The notes under the pieces: generated by a model | What the model saw: the letters and a program-made list of their open reading frames with translations, nothing else | Told to the model about the DNA's origin: nothing | Database searches by the model: none | Part shown: one piece after another, positions 9,029 through 17,518 of the stretch | Layout: every line of letters begins with the position of its first letter | Position numbering within the stretch: the first letter of the stretch is position 1 | Program-made: the position numbers and the translations under genes | Assembly (NCBI GenBank): GCA_031549495.1 | Contig: JAVBPS010000077.1 | Location: 15,412 to 79,411, forward strand | DNA length: 64,000 nucleotides | Source: JAVBOW01 sp031549495 | GTDB taxonomy: Bacteria; Bacteroidota; Bacteroidia; Bacteroidales; Rikenellaceae | Direction: 5' to 3'

Positions 9029-10666
9029 TTAATTCTGGTGTGAAATGGCGCTTTTCAGAGCTTCTTCGAACTCTTCGTTAGCCACCAGGGAACGGTTTTT
9101 GGCTTTCGTTTTATATGTGTTGATGGTATGCACGGAGTAATTGAGGATCCGGGCGATCTCCTCGCTGTCGCTCACGCCGAGTTTGATCAGGGCGAATATC
9201 CGCATCTCGGGGGTGAGCATCCGGTTGCCTTCCAGGATGAATCGATTCTGTTCATCGAAGAGCGAATTGAATTGTCGCACGAAACTCGGGAAGAGTTTCA
9301 GGACGATGTCGTCGAACGCCGTCAGCTTCGTTTTGCGCTCCTGCTTCGGGTCGGTCCGGCTCATGATCCGCAGCAGGTCCTCGTGCTGTTTGGCGACCAG
9401 CTTGCGTTTCACGAATTTGTGCAGCCCCTCGAATTCGCTCATATAGGCCGAATTGAGTTTGAAAAGGTAGCCGATATACTCCTCCTTGACCTGGTTAGCC
9501 GTTTCGAGGCGGGTGTTGATCTGTTGCAACTCGTCGTTCTGGGCCTCGATCTTCCGCCGGGCTTTTTTCAACTGCCTCACCTGCCGGATGATCACCGCGC
9601 CCGACACCCCCGCGACCAGAAGCAGCACGGAGAGCAGGATGGTATTCATCAGGAAAATATTCTTCTGCCGCTCGATCAGGTCGTACCGGCTCGCGTCGAT
9701 GATCGGCAGGATATTGCCGACCTCCATCTTCCGGTGGCGCGCATTGTAGGAATTGGCGTCGTCCAGCGCGATCTTGGCATATTTGAAAGCCCGTTCCACA
9801 TCGCCCTGCTTGTAGACCACTCCGGCCAGCAACGACAGGCCGGGGGTTTCCTTTGTGACGGCTTTCGTGTCGGCGATCGAGGTAAAACAAAGATAGCCGA
9901 TCGCGTTGGTCGTGTCGCCCAGCATCAGGCTGAACTCGCCCAGGCCGCCGGCGCACAGGGTCAGGCTGCGCTCGTTGAGCTGCCGGCTCTCCATGTATCG
10001 GGTAATGGCGTCCGCCGCCGCGCGGTAATCCTGGCGGCAGCGGTATATATTGGCCAGGTGGGGCAGCATGTCCGGGTTTTCCGCTCCTCCGCACAGGCGT
10101 ATGATCTCCTCGCTGTACGCTATGGATCGTTGATTGTACTCCGAGAAATGGGGCTCGGTCATGATCGACCGGGCCATGTCGAAATAGAGTTTGGCGTAGA
10201 CGGAATAGATCTTCACCCACGAGGGTTCGTCCAGGCTTGCCCTTTCCGCATCATCCAAAATTTCGTTCGCCTCGAAGAACAACCCGGCCGAGACGCAGCA
10301 GTAGGCCAGGTTGATGTCGCAATCCAACTCCCGCCCGCGATCGCCCGCGGCGATGGCGATATCGCGCATCTTCCCCATATACATATAGGCCGAGTCGAAA
10401 TTGTACAGGTCGTATTCGAGGTATATTTTATGGTATATGCCGTATAATTCCGCTCCGGTCTTGCCTTCCAGTCGGGATTTTAGCAGTTCGATGCGTTGCA
10501 GTTTGTTTTGCTCGTACTCCTCTTTGCGGTCCAGCACCTCGTCCAGCTCTTTCAGGCTGCTTTGGCAACTTTGTTGCGCAGAAACGGGATTACACACTCC
10601 TGCCAGCATGACAGCCATGAAGGAGCATGCGTAAATTGCTTTTTTTAGGGTTCCGCGAAGAGCCAT
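9029..10666 (-). CDS. SusR-like membrane-bound transcriptional regulator (DUF6377 type)
   Basis: A 545-residue regulator. An N-terminal signal (about 1-30) leads to a periplasmic region of TPR-like helices (about 35-320), one membrane span (about 330-355, IFLMNTILLSVLLLVAGVSG), a cytoplasmic coiled coil (KKARRKIEAQNDELQQINTR) and a C-terminal LuxR-like helix-turn-helix (SEEIARILNYSVHTINTYKT). This is the architecture of SusR of Bacteroides thetaiotaomicron, which senses maltose or maltooligosaccharides and activates sus genes. It is upstream of the esterase-susCDE-GH13 operon on the same strand, about 170 bp from it, and has its own stop at 9029. It is the local regulator, and the main reason to call locus 1 alpha-glucan directed. 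Confidence 0.88.
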   Translation of the reverse strand: MALRGTLKKAIYACSFMAVMLAGVCNPVSAQQSCQSSLKELDEVLDRKEEYEQNKLQRIELLKSRLEGKTGAELYGIYHKIYLEYDLYNFDSAYMYMGKMRDIAIAAGDRGRELDCDINLAYCCVSAGLFFEANEILDDAERASLDEPSWVKIYSVYAKLYFDMARSIMTEPHFSEYNQRSIAYSEEIIRLCGGAENPDMLPHLANIYRCRQDYRAAADAITRYMESRQLNERSLTLCAGGLGEFSLMLGDTTNAIGYLCFTSIADTKAVTKETPGLSLLAGVVYKQGDVERAFKYAKIALDDANSYNARHRKMEVGNILPIIDASRYDLIERQKNIFLMNTILLSVLLLVAGVSGAVIIRQVRQLKKARRKIEAQNDELQQINTRLETANQVKEEYIGYLFKLNSAYMSEFEGLHKFVKRKLVAKQHEDLLRIMSRTDPKQERKTKLTAFDDIVLKLFPSFVRQFNSLFDEQNRFILEGNRMLTPEMRIFALIKLGVSDSEEIARILNYSVHTINTYKTKAKNRSLVANEEFEEALKSAISHQN

Positions 10667-10710
10667 TTTTCTGAAAATATGTGCAATTTACAATTTTTTT
10701 GTATCATAAT

Positions 10711-10973
10711 GTGCAGATTGTGTGTAAATGAAAAAGCAAGAGGGTTATGACGACAGTCATAACCCTCTGATTTTCTTAGTGACACCATCAGGACTCAAAC
10801 CTGAAACCTTCTGATCCGTAGTCAGATGATTTGGATTTTCCTTGATTTTCGCCGGGTTTCGTTATGTGTGTAATGGTATTAAAATCAGCGACAAACATAA
10901 AACCATTTTTCGGTTTGTTTCGCCGGTTAGTTTAGAATCTCTGTATTTGTGTGCAAATTGTGTGTGCAATTTT
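10711..10973. repeat. Direct repeat copy A with tRNA 3'-half-like segment (possible attachment site)
   Basis: This roughly 263-bp sequence recurs in the same orientation at 34867-35130. The block from about 10730 to 10863 is nearly identical between copies; the middle is diverged and the last 30 bp (TTTGTGTGCAAATTG... to TTTT) is again identical. It contains a perfect hairpin at 10739-10768. On the minus strand, 10826-10781 folds like a tRNA 3' half: anticodon stem TCTGA/TCAGA around CTACGGA (anticodon ACG), variable loop, T-arm TCAGG/CCTGA around TTTGAGT, and TGGTGTC as an acceptor strand. No 5' half is present. It fills the gap between susR and the MFS gene, which otherwise holds no gene. 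Confidence 0.8.
10739..10768. terminator. Perfect hairpin in repeat copy A
   Basis: AGAGGGTTATGAC and GTCATAACCCTCT form a 13-bp perfect stem with a GACA loop. It lies just beyond the tRNA-like 3' end, where a tRNA terminator would be, and has A- and T-rich flanks on both sides, so it may stop transcription in both directions. Confidence 0.6.
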
Positions 10974-11033
10974 CTTCAGGATGGTATTTGCCTCGTGTTC
11001 GACTGTTCAGGAAACGATGTTGCGGTATTGCGC

Positions 11034-12191
11034 TTAATATTTTTCTTTGAGCGCGAACGAACAGAACAGCAGGTAAACGGCACAGGCCAGGATGACCAGC
11101 ACGGATCCTGCCTGCGAGCCGATCGCATCGCTTGTAACCCCCATCAGGAATGATACTGCGGCCCCGCCGAATATGCCGGTGACCATCAGGCCTGAAATTT
11201 CGTTGGCTTTTTCGGGCCGATGGCGCAGGGCGAAGGAGAAGAGGATCGCGAAAATATTGGCTACCGTGAAGCCGATCACCGCATAAAGGGTGTAGAGGAA
11301 AGACTCGGTGGCAGCGAAAAATAGTGTCGCCACAGCCGCCACGGCGACCACGATGGTCATGCGGAAGAATTTCACAGACGAGTAGCGTGCCAGGATGAAC
11401 GCGCCCAGGAAGGCCCCCAGCGTACGGAAAGCGAAGTAGACCATCGACCCGAAGCCCGCATGGTCGGCGTCCAGCCCCGCGCGCTCGCGCAGCAACTCAG
11501 GCGCCGCGGTGTTGATGCCCACGTCGACCCCCACCACAAAGACGATCCCCAGGAACAGCAGCAGGATGCGCCCGTCGCCGAGCATGCCGAACACCTCGCC
11601 GAAGGAGGAAGGCTTACCCTTCTCGGTCTCCTGCGGCGTGGGCACCGCCATCAGCCAGCAGGTCGAGATCAGCGTGATCACCGCAAAAATCGGGAAAATG
11701 TATTCCCAATGGCCCAGCCACGTGGCGCAAAACAGGGCGATGGGCTGCGCCGAGAAGGACGAAATGGCTTTGATGAACTGTCCGGTGGTCAGGCTGCTGG
11801 TGAGCCGTTCGCCGCTGACCACGTTCGACATCAATGGGTTGAGCGATACCTGCAGGATGGTATTGGCGATGCCTAACAACATGAATGCCACGAGCGAGGT
11901 GACGTACGTGTAGGAGATGAACGGGATCACCAGGGCCACGGCGGTGAGCACGTTGCTCAACAGCACGGTGCGTTTGCGCCCGATGCGGTTCATCAGCATC
12001 CCGGTGGGGATCGAGAAGAAGAGGAACATCGAGAACAGCGCCACGGGAATCATCTTGGCCAGCGTGTCGGTCAACCCGAAATCGGCCTTCACATGGGCGG
12101 ACGCAATGCCCACCACGTCGGAGAATCCCATGATGAAAAAGGCGAACATCACGGGCATTATGCGGGCCAGGGGACTCTTTCTTGCAGTCAT
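11034..12191 (-). CDS. MFS sugar permease (FucP/NarK-like major facilitator)
   Basis: A 385-residue inner-membrane protein with about 12 hydrophobic spans and a conserved MFS loop 2-3 motif GMLMNRIGRKRTV (about residues 63-75). The short N-terminus MTARKSPLARIMPVMFAFFI enters the first span immediately. It belongs to the sugar:proton symporter-like branch seen in Bacteroidota PULs. It is 50 bp downstream of the URO-D family gene on the same strand, and both are probably one transcript. It would import a monosaccharide or small glycoside released by the locus enzymes. The sugar is not readable from sequence. Confidence 0.85.
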   Translation of the reverse strand: MTARKSPLARIMPVMFAFFIMGFSDVVGIASAHVKADFGLTDTLAKMIPVALFSMFLFFSIPTGMLMNRIGRKRTVLLSNVLTAVALVIPFISYTYVTSLVAFMLLGIANTILQVSLNPLMSNVVSGERLTSSLTTGQFIKAISSFSAQPIALFCATWLGHWEYIFPIFAVITLISTCWLMAVPTPQETEKGKPSSFGEVFGMLGDGRILLLFLGIVFVVGVDVGINTAAPELLRERAGLDADHAGFGSMVYFAFRTLGAFLGAFILARYSSVKFFRMTIVVAVAAVATLFFAATESFLYTLYAVIGFTVANIFAILFSFALRHRPEKANEISGLMVTGIFGGAAVSFLMGVTSDAIGSQAGSVLVILACAVYLLFCSFALKEKY

Positions 12192-12241
12192 GGATTTTCT
12201 GTTTTAAAGGGTTGCAACTGGTGTTCTATAGGTCTTCGGAG

Positions 12242-13300
12242 TTACCGCCGTTCCCGTGCGCGGATCTCTTTCACCGCGTCGACCATGGCGTGGAAACCCT
12301 CTACGGACATGTATTCCGGGAGCGAGTTGCCCGATCCCAGGCCGTAGCCGCGGGCGGCGGCGCGGAACTCCGTCCCTTCGCGCAGCACTTTTTCGTAGAC
12401 GTAGTCGTATGGGTTGAGGATCAGTTCATTCATGTCGATACCCCCGAAAAGGCCGATCCGCTCCCCGTAGAGCTCGATCCATTGGCTGAAAGGGGCGATC
12501 TGGTCCTCGTTGCTGTGTTTGGCGTCGATGCCCAGGGCGAGGATCTCGGGCATGATGTTGAAGATGTTGCCGCACGAGTGGAGCAGGAATTTCTTGCCCG
12601 CCCCGTGCGCGATGTCGATCACCATTTTATACAGGGGGAAGATGTGCGTGCGGATCGTGTCGGGGTCGAGCATGGTCGAGGTGCGGTGGCCCAGGTCGTC
12701 GCCCATGCGGAAAAAAACGAACAGGTCGCTGTACTCGCGCGCCATTTCAGTCCACAGGGTACGGTAGAGCCATTCGATCTTTCGGAACAGGTCGGCGAAC
12801 AGTTCGGGGTCGGTGAACTGCATCATGCAGAGGCTTTCGAAGCCCACCAGGTCCTGCGAGGTCTCGAAGATGCCGTAGCCGCAGCCGCCATAGGCTTTCA
12901 TACCGGCGGGCGTCACGCGGCGGATCGACTCCAGGCGCGGGCGGTACGTTTCCCAGAAGATGCGCGGGATGTCGTCGAAGGGATACTTCTCGAAATCGTC
13001 GCGCGTTTGAATAGGCCCTTTGCCGCCCAGGATCGCCCCGTGGCCGGGGATGATGTCGCAGATGGCCGCCTCGTAGTCGAACGCGTCGTAGGTATGTTCG
13101 CGCCAGAAGTCGATGTAGCGCGTGAAATAGGCGTCCAACTGCGCCGGGGTGCGGCAGGCTTCGATATCCATCTCCCGGCCCGTGCATTTGGTGATGAACG
13201 GCGGGTCGATATGGTGCTCGTACAGGGGCAGGTAGTCCGGACGCTGGTTGTAGAGCACTTTGAGGATGTTGTTGTAATCGGGTTGGAAGGTCTCTTTCAT
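12242..13300 (-). CDS. Uroporphyrinogen decarboxylase (URO-D/MtaA) family protein of unknown substrate
   Basis: A soluble 352-residue TIM-barrel protein of the URO-D superfamily, which includes haem-pathway decarboxylases and the MtaA/CmuA corrinoid methyltransferases. It shows the methyltransferase-like HSCGN motif (about residue 240), with His and Cys possible Zn ligands, followed by GIDAKHSNEDQ and GIDMNELI strands. The usual third Cys ligand near the C-terminus is not evident; the matching place reads GLGSGNSLPEY. It lacks the N-terminal Arg-rich motif of true HemE, so a role in haem synthesis is unlikely. It sits between the MFS gene and the divergent GH3, which ties it to sugar metabolism in an unexplained way. 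Confidence 0.8.
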   Translation of the reverse strand: MKETFQPDYNNILKVLYNQRPDYLPLYEHHIDPPFITKCTGREMDIEACRTPAQLDAYFTRYIDFWREHTYDAFDYEAAICDIIPGHGAILGGKGPIQTRDDFEKYPFDDIPRIFWETYRPRLESIRRVTPAGMKAYGGCGYGIFETSQDLVGFESLCMMQFTDPELFADLFRKIEWLYRTLWTEMAREYSDLFVFFRMGDDLGHRTSTMLDPDTIRTHIFPLYKMVIDIAHGAGKKFLLHSCGNIFNIMPEILALGIDAKHSNEDQIAPFSQWIELYGERIGLFGGIDMNELILNPYDYVYEKVLREGTEFRAAARGYGLGSGNSLPEYMSVEGFHAMVDAVKEIRARERR

Positions 13301-13330
13301 GGAGGTGTGTATTGCTTGGGGTTGTTAATG

Positions 13331-13338
13331 CAAAGATA
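13331..13338 (-). promoter_or_regulatory. -7 box candidate for the URO-D/MFS operon
   Basis: On the minus strand TATCTTTG matches TAnnTTTG, 31 bases before the ATG at 13300. No clear TTTG element lies 19-21 bp upstream, so expression may need an activator. Confidence 0.45.
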
Positions 13339-13446
13339 ATCCATCCGGCCTAAGGGGAAGGGGGTCGGTCGTGCAAACGTTTTTGCGTTTTCTGCTCATT
13401 GTACGTACTATTATGAGAAGATGAAAAAGGAGCGTTGTTTTCTTCT

Positions 13447-13454
13447 TATATTTG
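13447..13454 (+). promoter_or_regulatory. -7 box candidate for the GH3 gene
   Basis: TATATTTG matches TAnnTTTG and predicts a start near 13461. It lies inside the longest possible reading frame (from 13421), which argues for translation from the ATG at 13505. The -33 element is weak. Confidence 0.5.
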
Positions 13455-13504
13455 TTAGAAATCTCCTTCCAGAGATTACACCTACTGCCTTAAATTCCGA
13501 TAGA

Positions 13505-15718
13505 ATGAGAACAAAACTTACCTTTCTGGCCGTCGCCCTGGCGCTGGCGGGCTGCGCGCCCAAAAGCACCGTTCCCGCCTACCTCGATCCCCAAAAACCC
13601 ATAGAAGAGAGGGTCGAAGACGCTTTGGGCAGGATGACCCTCGAAGAGAAGGTCGCCATGGTCCACGCCCAATCGAAATTCACTTCGCCGGGCGTGCCGC
13701 GCCTGGGGATCCCCGAAGTGTTGTGCAGCGACGCCGGCAACGGCATGCGGCCCGAGATGATGTGGAACGACTGGTTCCCGGCGGGCCACACCAACGATTC
13801 GTGCATCGCCTTTCCGTCGTTCGTGGGCATGGCCGCCACCTGGAACCGCGAGATGGCCGCCCTTTGCGGCAAGAGCGTGGGCGAAGAGGCCCGCTACCGG
13901 GGCAAGACCATCCTGCTCGGCCCGGCGGTCAACATCTTCCGCACCCCGCTCAACGGCCGCAACCTCGAATACCTGGGCGAGGATCCGCTGCTGGCCGGGC
14001 AACTGGCCGCCAGTTACGTGCAGGCGGTGCAGAAGAACGGCGTGGCGGCCTGTGTGAAGCATTTCGCCGTCAACAACCAGGAGACCGACCGTCTGACGAT
14101 CGACGTCGAGCTCTCCGACCGCGCCCTGCACGAGATTTACCTGCCCGCTTTCCGCGCGGCGGTCGGACAGGGCGGCGTATGGTCCGTCATGGGGGCCTAC
14201 AACCGTTACAAGGGCGAGCATTGCTGCCATAACCAGTACCTCAATAAGATCCTTAAAAGTGACTGGGCCTTCGACGGGGTCTTCCTCTCCGACTGGGGCG
14301 GCACCCACGACACGCGGCAATCCGTCTTCAACGGCCTGGACATCGAGTTCAGCAGCAAGACCGATTGGCGCGCCGAAGGCTATGCCAATGAATTCGACAG
14401 CTATTACCTGGCCATGCCCTACATGGAAATGCTCCGCAAGGGCGAGGGCGTCAAGGAATTGGACGACAAGGTCCGCCGCATCCTGCGCCTAATTCTGCGC
14501 ACCACCATGTCGTCCGACCGTCCCTGGGGCTCTTTCGGTACCGAGGAACATGCCCTGGCCAGCCGCCGGGTGGCGGAGGAAAGCATGGTGCTGCTGCGCA
14601 CCGAGGGCGGTCTGCTGCCGCTCGACCCGGCCGGGATGAAACGCATCCTGGTGGTGGGCGAGAACGCCGTGCGGCCGATGAACATCGGCGGGGGTAGTTC
14701 CGATCTGAAAGTCAAATACGAGGTTTCGCTGCTCGACGGCGTCCGCAACCGCGCTCCGCAGGGGGTGCAGGTCGATTACCTGCCCGGTTATGCCTCGCCC
14801 GCCCTGCTCCCTTCGCTGGGCTCCTACTACGAGGTGGACCCCAGGGCTAAAGTCGATACCGAGGGGTTGCGTGCGGCAGCCGTTGCCGCAGCCGCACAGG
14901 CCGATGCGGTGGTCTTCGTGGGCGGGCTGAACCGCAACCGGGGCAATGACAGCGAGGAGAACGACCGCGCGGGCCTCGAACTGCCCTACGGGCAGGACGA
15001 ACTGATCCGGGCTCTCGTGCAGGCTAATCCCCGCACCGTGGTGGCCCTGGTGAGCGGTAACGCGGTGGCCATGCCCTGGGTCGGGGAGGTGCCCGCCATC
15101 CTGCAGGCCTGGTACTGCGGCACGGAGGGCGGCAACGCCTTCGCCGCCATCCTGTTCGGCGACGTGAACCCGTCGGGCAAGCTGCCTTTCACTTTCCCAC
15201 GAAAGGTGACCGATATCGGTGCCCATGCCGGCGGCCCGCTCCGTTATCCGGGCGTGGACGGCCGTGTGGTCTATGAAGAAGATATCTTCGTGGGTTACCG
15301 CTGGCTGGACAAGTATGACATCGAAGCCCTGTTCCCCTTCGGCCACGGGTTGAGCTACACGACTTTCGCCTGCGGTCCCGTGACGGCCGACCGGGACGCG
15401 ATGAGCGCTTCCGGCAAGCTGGCCGTTTCCGTCCCCGTGAAGAACACGGGCGACAGGGCCGGCGCCGAGGTGGTGCAACTCTACATCAGCGACCTGCAAT
15501 CGACGCTTCCGCGCCCCGTCAAGGAACTGAAGGATTTCGCCAAGGTCATCCTCGGGCCGGGCGAGGAAAAAGTGGTCACTTTCACCATTGGCAAGGACGC
15601 ATTGAGTTATTATGACGACGGCAAGTCCGCCTGGGTGGCCGAGCCGGGAACGTTCGAAGTCCTCATCGGCGCCTCGTCCGCGGACATCCGGGGGAAGGTG
15701 GCTTTCGAGCTGAAATAA
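13505..15718 (+). CDS. GH3 beta-glycosidase lipoprotein (beta-glucosidase/beta-xylosidase type)
   Basis: A 737-residue exo-acting beta-glycosidase. The start at 13505 gives MRTKLTFLAVALALAGC with lipobox Cys17. The (beta/alpha)8 domain carries MTLEEKV, KHFAVNNQE (substrate-binding Lys-His) and the nucleophile Asp263 in GVFLSDWGG. The alpha/beta sandwich domain follows, then a fibronectin-III-like domain (GAEVVQLYISD... to the end). It is the only forward-strand enzyme in locus 2, divergent from URO-D/MFS and convergent with the SSS symporter. GH3 members remove glucose, xylose or arabinose from the non-reducing end; specificity cannot be fixed, but beta-xylosidase activity would fit an alpha-mannan or N-glycan bearing xylose. 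Confidence 0.92.
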   Translation: MRTKLTFLAVALALAGCAPKSTVPAYLDPQKPIEERVEDALGRMTLEEKVAMVHAQSKFTSPGVPRLGIPEVLCSDAGNGMRPEMMWNDWFPAGHTNDSCIAFPSFVGMAATWNREMAALCGKSVGEEARYRGKTILLGPAVNIFRTPLNGRNLEYLGEDPLLAGQLAASYVQAVQKNGVAACVKHFAVNNQETDRLTIDVELSDRALHEIYLPAFRAAVGQGGVWSVMGAYNRYKGEHCCHNQYLNKILKSDWAFDGVFLSDWGGTHDTRQSVFNGLDIEFSSKTDWRAEGYANEFDSYYLAMPYMEMLRKGEGVKELDDKVRRILRLILRTTMSSDRPWGSFGTEEHALASRRVAEESMVLLRTEGGLLPLDPAGMKRILVVGENAVRPMNIGGGSSDLKVKYEVSLLDGVRNRAPQGVQVDYLPGYASPALLPSLGSYYEVDPRAKVDTEGLRAAAVAAAAQADAVVFVGGLNRNRGNDSEENDRAGLELPYGQDELIRALVQANPRTVVALVSGNAVAMPWVGEVPAILQAWYCGTEGGNAFAAILFGDVNPSGKLPFTFPRKVTDIGAHAGGPLRYPGVDGRVVYEEDIFVGYRWLDKYDIEALFPFGHGLSYTTFACGPVTADRDAMSASGKLAVSVPVKNTGDRAGAEVVQLYISDLQSTLPRPVKELKDFAKVILGPGEEKVVTFTIGKDALSYYDDGKSAWVAEPGTFEVLIGASSADIRGKVAFELK

Positions 15719-15733
15719 CCACCGCGTAAACGC

Positions 15734-15769
15734 AAGGGAAGGCCGCTGGATACCCGGCGGCCTTCCCTT
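15734..15769. terminator. Bidirectional terminator between GH3 and SSS genes
   Basis: AAGGGAAGGCCGC (15734-15746) and GCGGCCTTCCCTT (15757-15769) form a perfect 13-bp stem with a 10-base loop between two convergent genes, 16 bp after the GH3 stop and 11 bp from the SSS stop. Confidence 0.8.
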
Positions 15770-15779
15770 ATGCTTCGGT

Positions 15780-17423
15780 CTACCAGAAAATAACCAATTC
15801 GATGATGCAAAGCACGACCAGCGCCGCGGCCAGCACACGGAAATTCGAGTACCACCGCACGCCTTTCAGTGCCCGGGTCTCCGCTCTCCAATAGCTGCGG
15901 TCCCAGGTCAGTTCAACCGTCTTTTCCTGCGGCGGGGCGGGTGTGAAGTGACTCACCACCACCGCTACGAGCATCGAGAACCCCATCACCATAGGGGCCA
16001 CCACCAGGAAATGGAAAGGGATCGGCACGCCGAACCCATGTTTGAGGACCATCACCACGAGCCCCGCTCCGAACCCCGCCAGCAGGCTCGCCAGCGCCCC
16101 TTGCGCGTTGCAGCGCTTCCAGAAAAGCCCCAGCAGGAAGATCCCTACCACGGGCGGGGCGATATACGAATTCATCTCGATATAATAACCGATCAGCGAG
16201 TCGAACCGCCCGATCAGCGGCGCCCAAAGCATCGCCACTCCCAGTGCCGTGAGCGAGACGATGCGTCCCGTACGCAGCAGTTTGCGCGGATCCTTCACCC
16301 GGCCGCCGCGGGCATAGAAATCCATCGTGAAGAGCGTCGATACGGAGTTGAGTGCCGCGCTTATGCCCGCCGTCAGCCCCGAGACCATCGCCGCGATGAT
16401 CACCCCGATCAGCCCCGCGGGGAGCAGGTCGAGCACCAGGCGCGGGTAAACCTCGTTGGTCTGGATGCCGTACGTTTCTTGTAGCTCCCGCCCGGGAATG
16501 ATCTCCAGCGGAAGCGCGTCACCCAGTCCGAACAGGTCGGTCATGCGCGCCACCGCGCCGGGCACGATAAAGATGAACAGGGTGAACAGGTAGAGGAACC
16601 CGTTGAGCAGGATTCCCTTGCGCCCGTCGTCGATGGAGCGCGCCGAGAGCACGCGCTGCATGAGGATCTGGTTGTTGCCCCAGAAGTAGAAGCCCACGAT
16701 GGGGATACCCAGCATCATCCCCGGCCAGGGGATGGTCGGATCGTCCACTCCGCGTACCAGCCGCAGCCATACCCCCTCGTGGAAATGCTCCGTGAAAGCG
16801 CCCCATCCCCCGGCCGAGCGCAGGCAGAACAGGGCCAGCATCACCGAGCCGCCCAAAAGCACCGCCGAGCGGATCAGGTCGGTCCGCATCCCCGAGGCCA
16901 GCCCGCCGATCACGGCCGACACCCCCGAGAGCACGGCGATGGCCACGATGATCGTCACGAAACCCACCGCGGGGAAGAAGATGTGGAGCAGCAGCGCCCC
17001 GGTATAGATCGACGAGGCCATGTCGATGAAGACATTCCCGGCCAGCGCCACTCCCGATAATACCAGCCGCGAGCGGTCGTCGAACCGCCGCCCGAGGAAC
17101 TCCGGGATGGTGTCGATGCGCGCGCCGATGAAGAACGGGATGAAGAACAGCGCGAAAAAGACCATCACGAAGACCGAGATCAGGTTGTAATTGAACACCA
17201 CGATCCCGCCGATGAACCCTTCGCTTGCATTGCCTATGAGCGTGCCGCACGAAATGCTCGCCACGAAAAGCGTCAGCCCGATCACGGGCCACCGCGAGCG
17301 CCTTCCCGCCATGAAATAGTCCGCCGCCTTCGTCCCCCGGCTGCTGCGCAGCGCCTGCCAGGTGGTCAGGATCACGAAAACAGCGAGGATCGCCAGGTCG
17401 AACGGGGAGAGGGAAGGGTGCAT
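15780..17423 (-). CDS. Sodium/solute symporter (SSS family, SGLT-like sugar transporter)
   Basis: A 547-residue inner-membrane carrier with about 14 spans. Family traits are the opening FDLAILAVFVILTTWQAL, the GRRSRWPVIGLTLFVASIS segment of TM1-TM2, DTIPEFLGRRFDDRSR after TM3, and the SSS signature region AGISAALNSVSTLFTMDFY (about 355-373). Such proteins import sugars such as glucose, galactose or N-acylated sugars with Na+. It lies downstream of the locus-2 operon but is separated from it by a strong terminator (17461-17486), and a TAATTTTG -7-like box (17451-17444) sits just ahead of its ATG. It probably supplies uptake of the sugar released by locus 2. Confidence 0.9.
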   Translation of the reverse strand: MHPSLSPFDLAILAVFVILTTWQALRSSRGTKAADYFMAGRRSRWPVIGLTLFVASISCGTLIGNASEGFIGGIVVFNYNLISVFVMVFFALFFIPFFIGARIDTIPEFLGRRFDDRSRLVLSGVALAGNVFIDMASSIYTGALLLHIFFPAVGFVTIIVAIAVLSGVSAVIGGLASGMRTDLIRSAVLLGGSVMLALFCLRSAGGWGAFTEHFHEGVWLRLVRGVDDPTIPWPGMMLGIPIVGFYFWGNNQILMQRVLSARSIDDGRKGILLNGFLYLFTLFIFIVPGAVARMTDLFGLGDALPLEIIPGRELQETYGIQTNEVYPRLVLDLLPAGLIGVIIAAMVSGLTAGISAALNSVSTLFTMDFYARGGRVKDPRKLLRTGRIVSLTALGVAMLWAPLIGRFDSLIGYYIEMNSYIAPPVVGIFLLGLFWKRCNAQGALASLLAGFGAGLVVMVLKHGFGVPIPFHFLVVAPMVMGFSMLVAVVVSHFTPAPPQEKTVELTWDRSYWRAETRALKGVRWYSNFRVLAAALVVLCIIELVIFW

Positions 17424-17443
17424 GTAGTTCTTTCGGGGTGAAA

Positions 17444-17451
17444 CAAAATTA
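17444..17451 (-). promoter_or_regulatory. -7 box candidate for the SSS symporter gene
   Basis: TAATTTTG on the minus strand fits TAnnTTTG, 21 bases upstream of the SSS start. The -33 position falls in the terminator stem of the upstream operon and has no TTTG, so support is partial. Confidence 0.35.
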
Positions 17452-17460
17452 CAAAAAAAT

Positions 17461-17486
17461 CGGTCCGGCCATCACCGGCCGGACCG
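17461..17486 (-). terminator. Rho-independent terminator of the locus-2 operon
   Basis: CGGTCCGGCC and GGCCGGACCG pair perfectly around ATCACC. On the minus strand the stem is followed by a run of seven T (17459-17453). It ends the transcript that finishes with the TIM-barrel lipoprotein gene at 17519. Confidence 0.8.
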
Positions 17487-17518
17487 AAAAAGCAGTAAAC
17501 CAACGGACCCCGGCGCCA

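Noticed and set aside
10781..10826. A functional tRNA gene
   Set aside because: Only the 3' half is present; no D-arm or 5' acceptor strand pairs with TGGTGTC, and the T-loop departs from consensus.
13421..13504. Longer N-terminus for the GH3 protein
   Set aside because: It would contain the promoter and hide the lipoprotein signal that starts at 13505.
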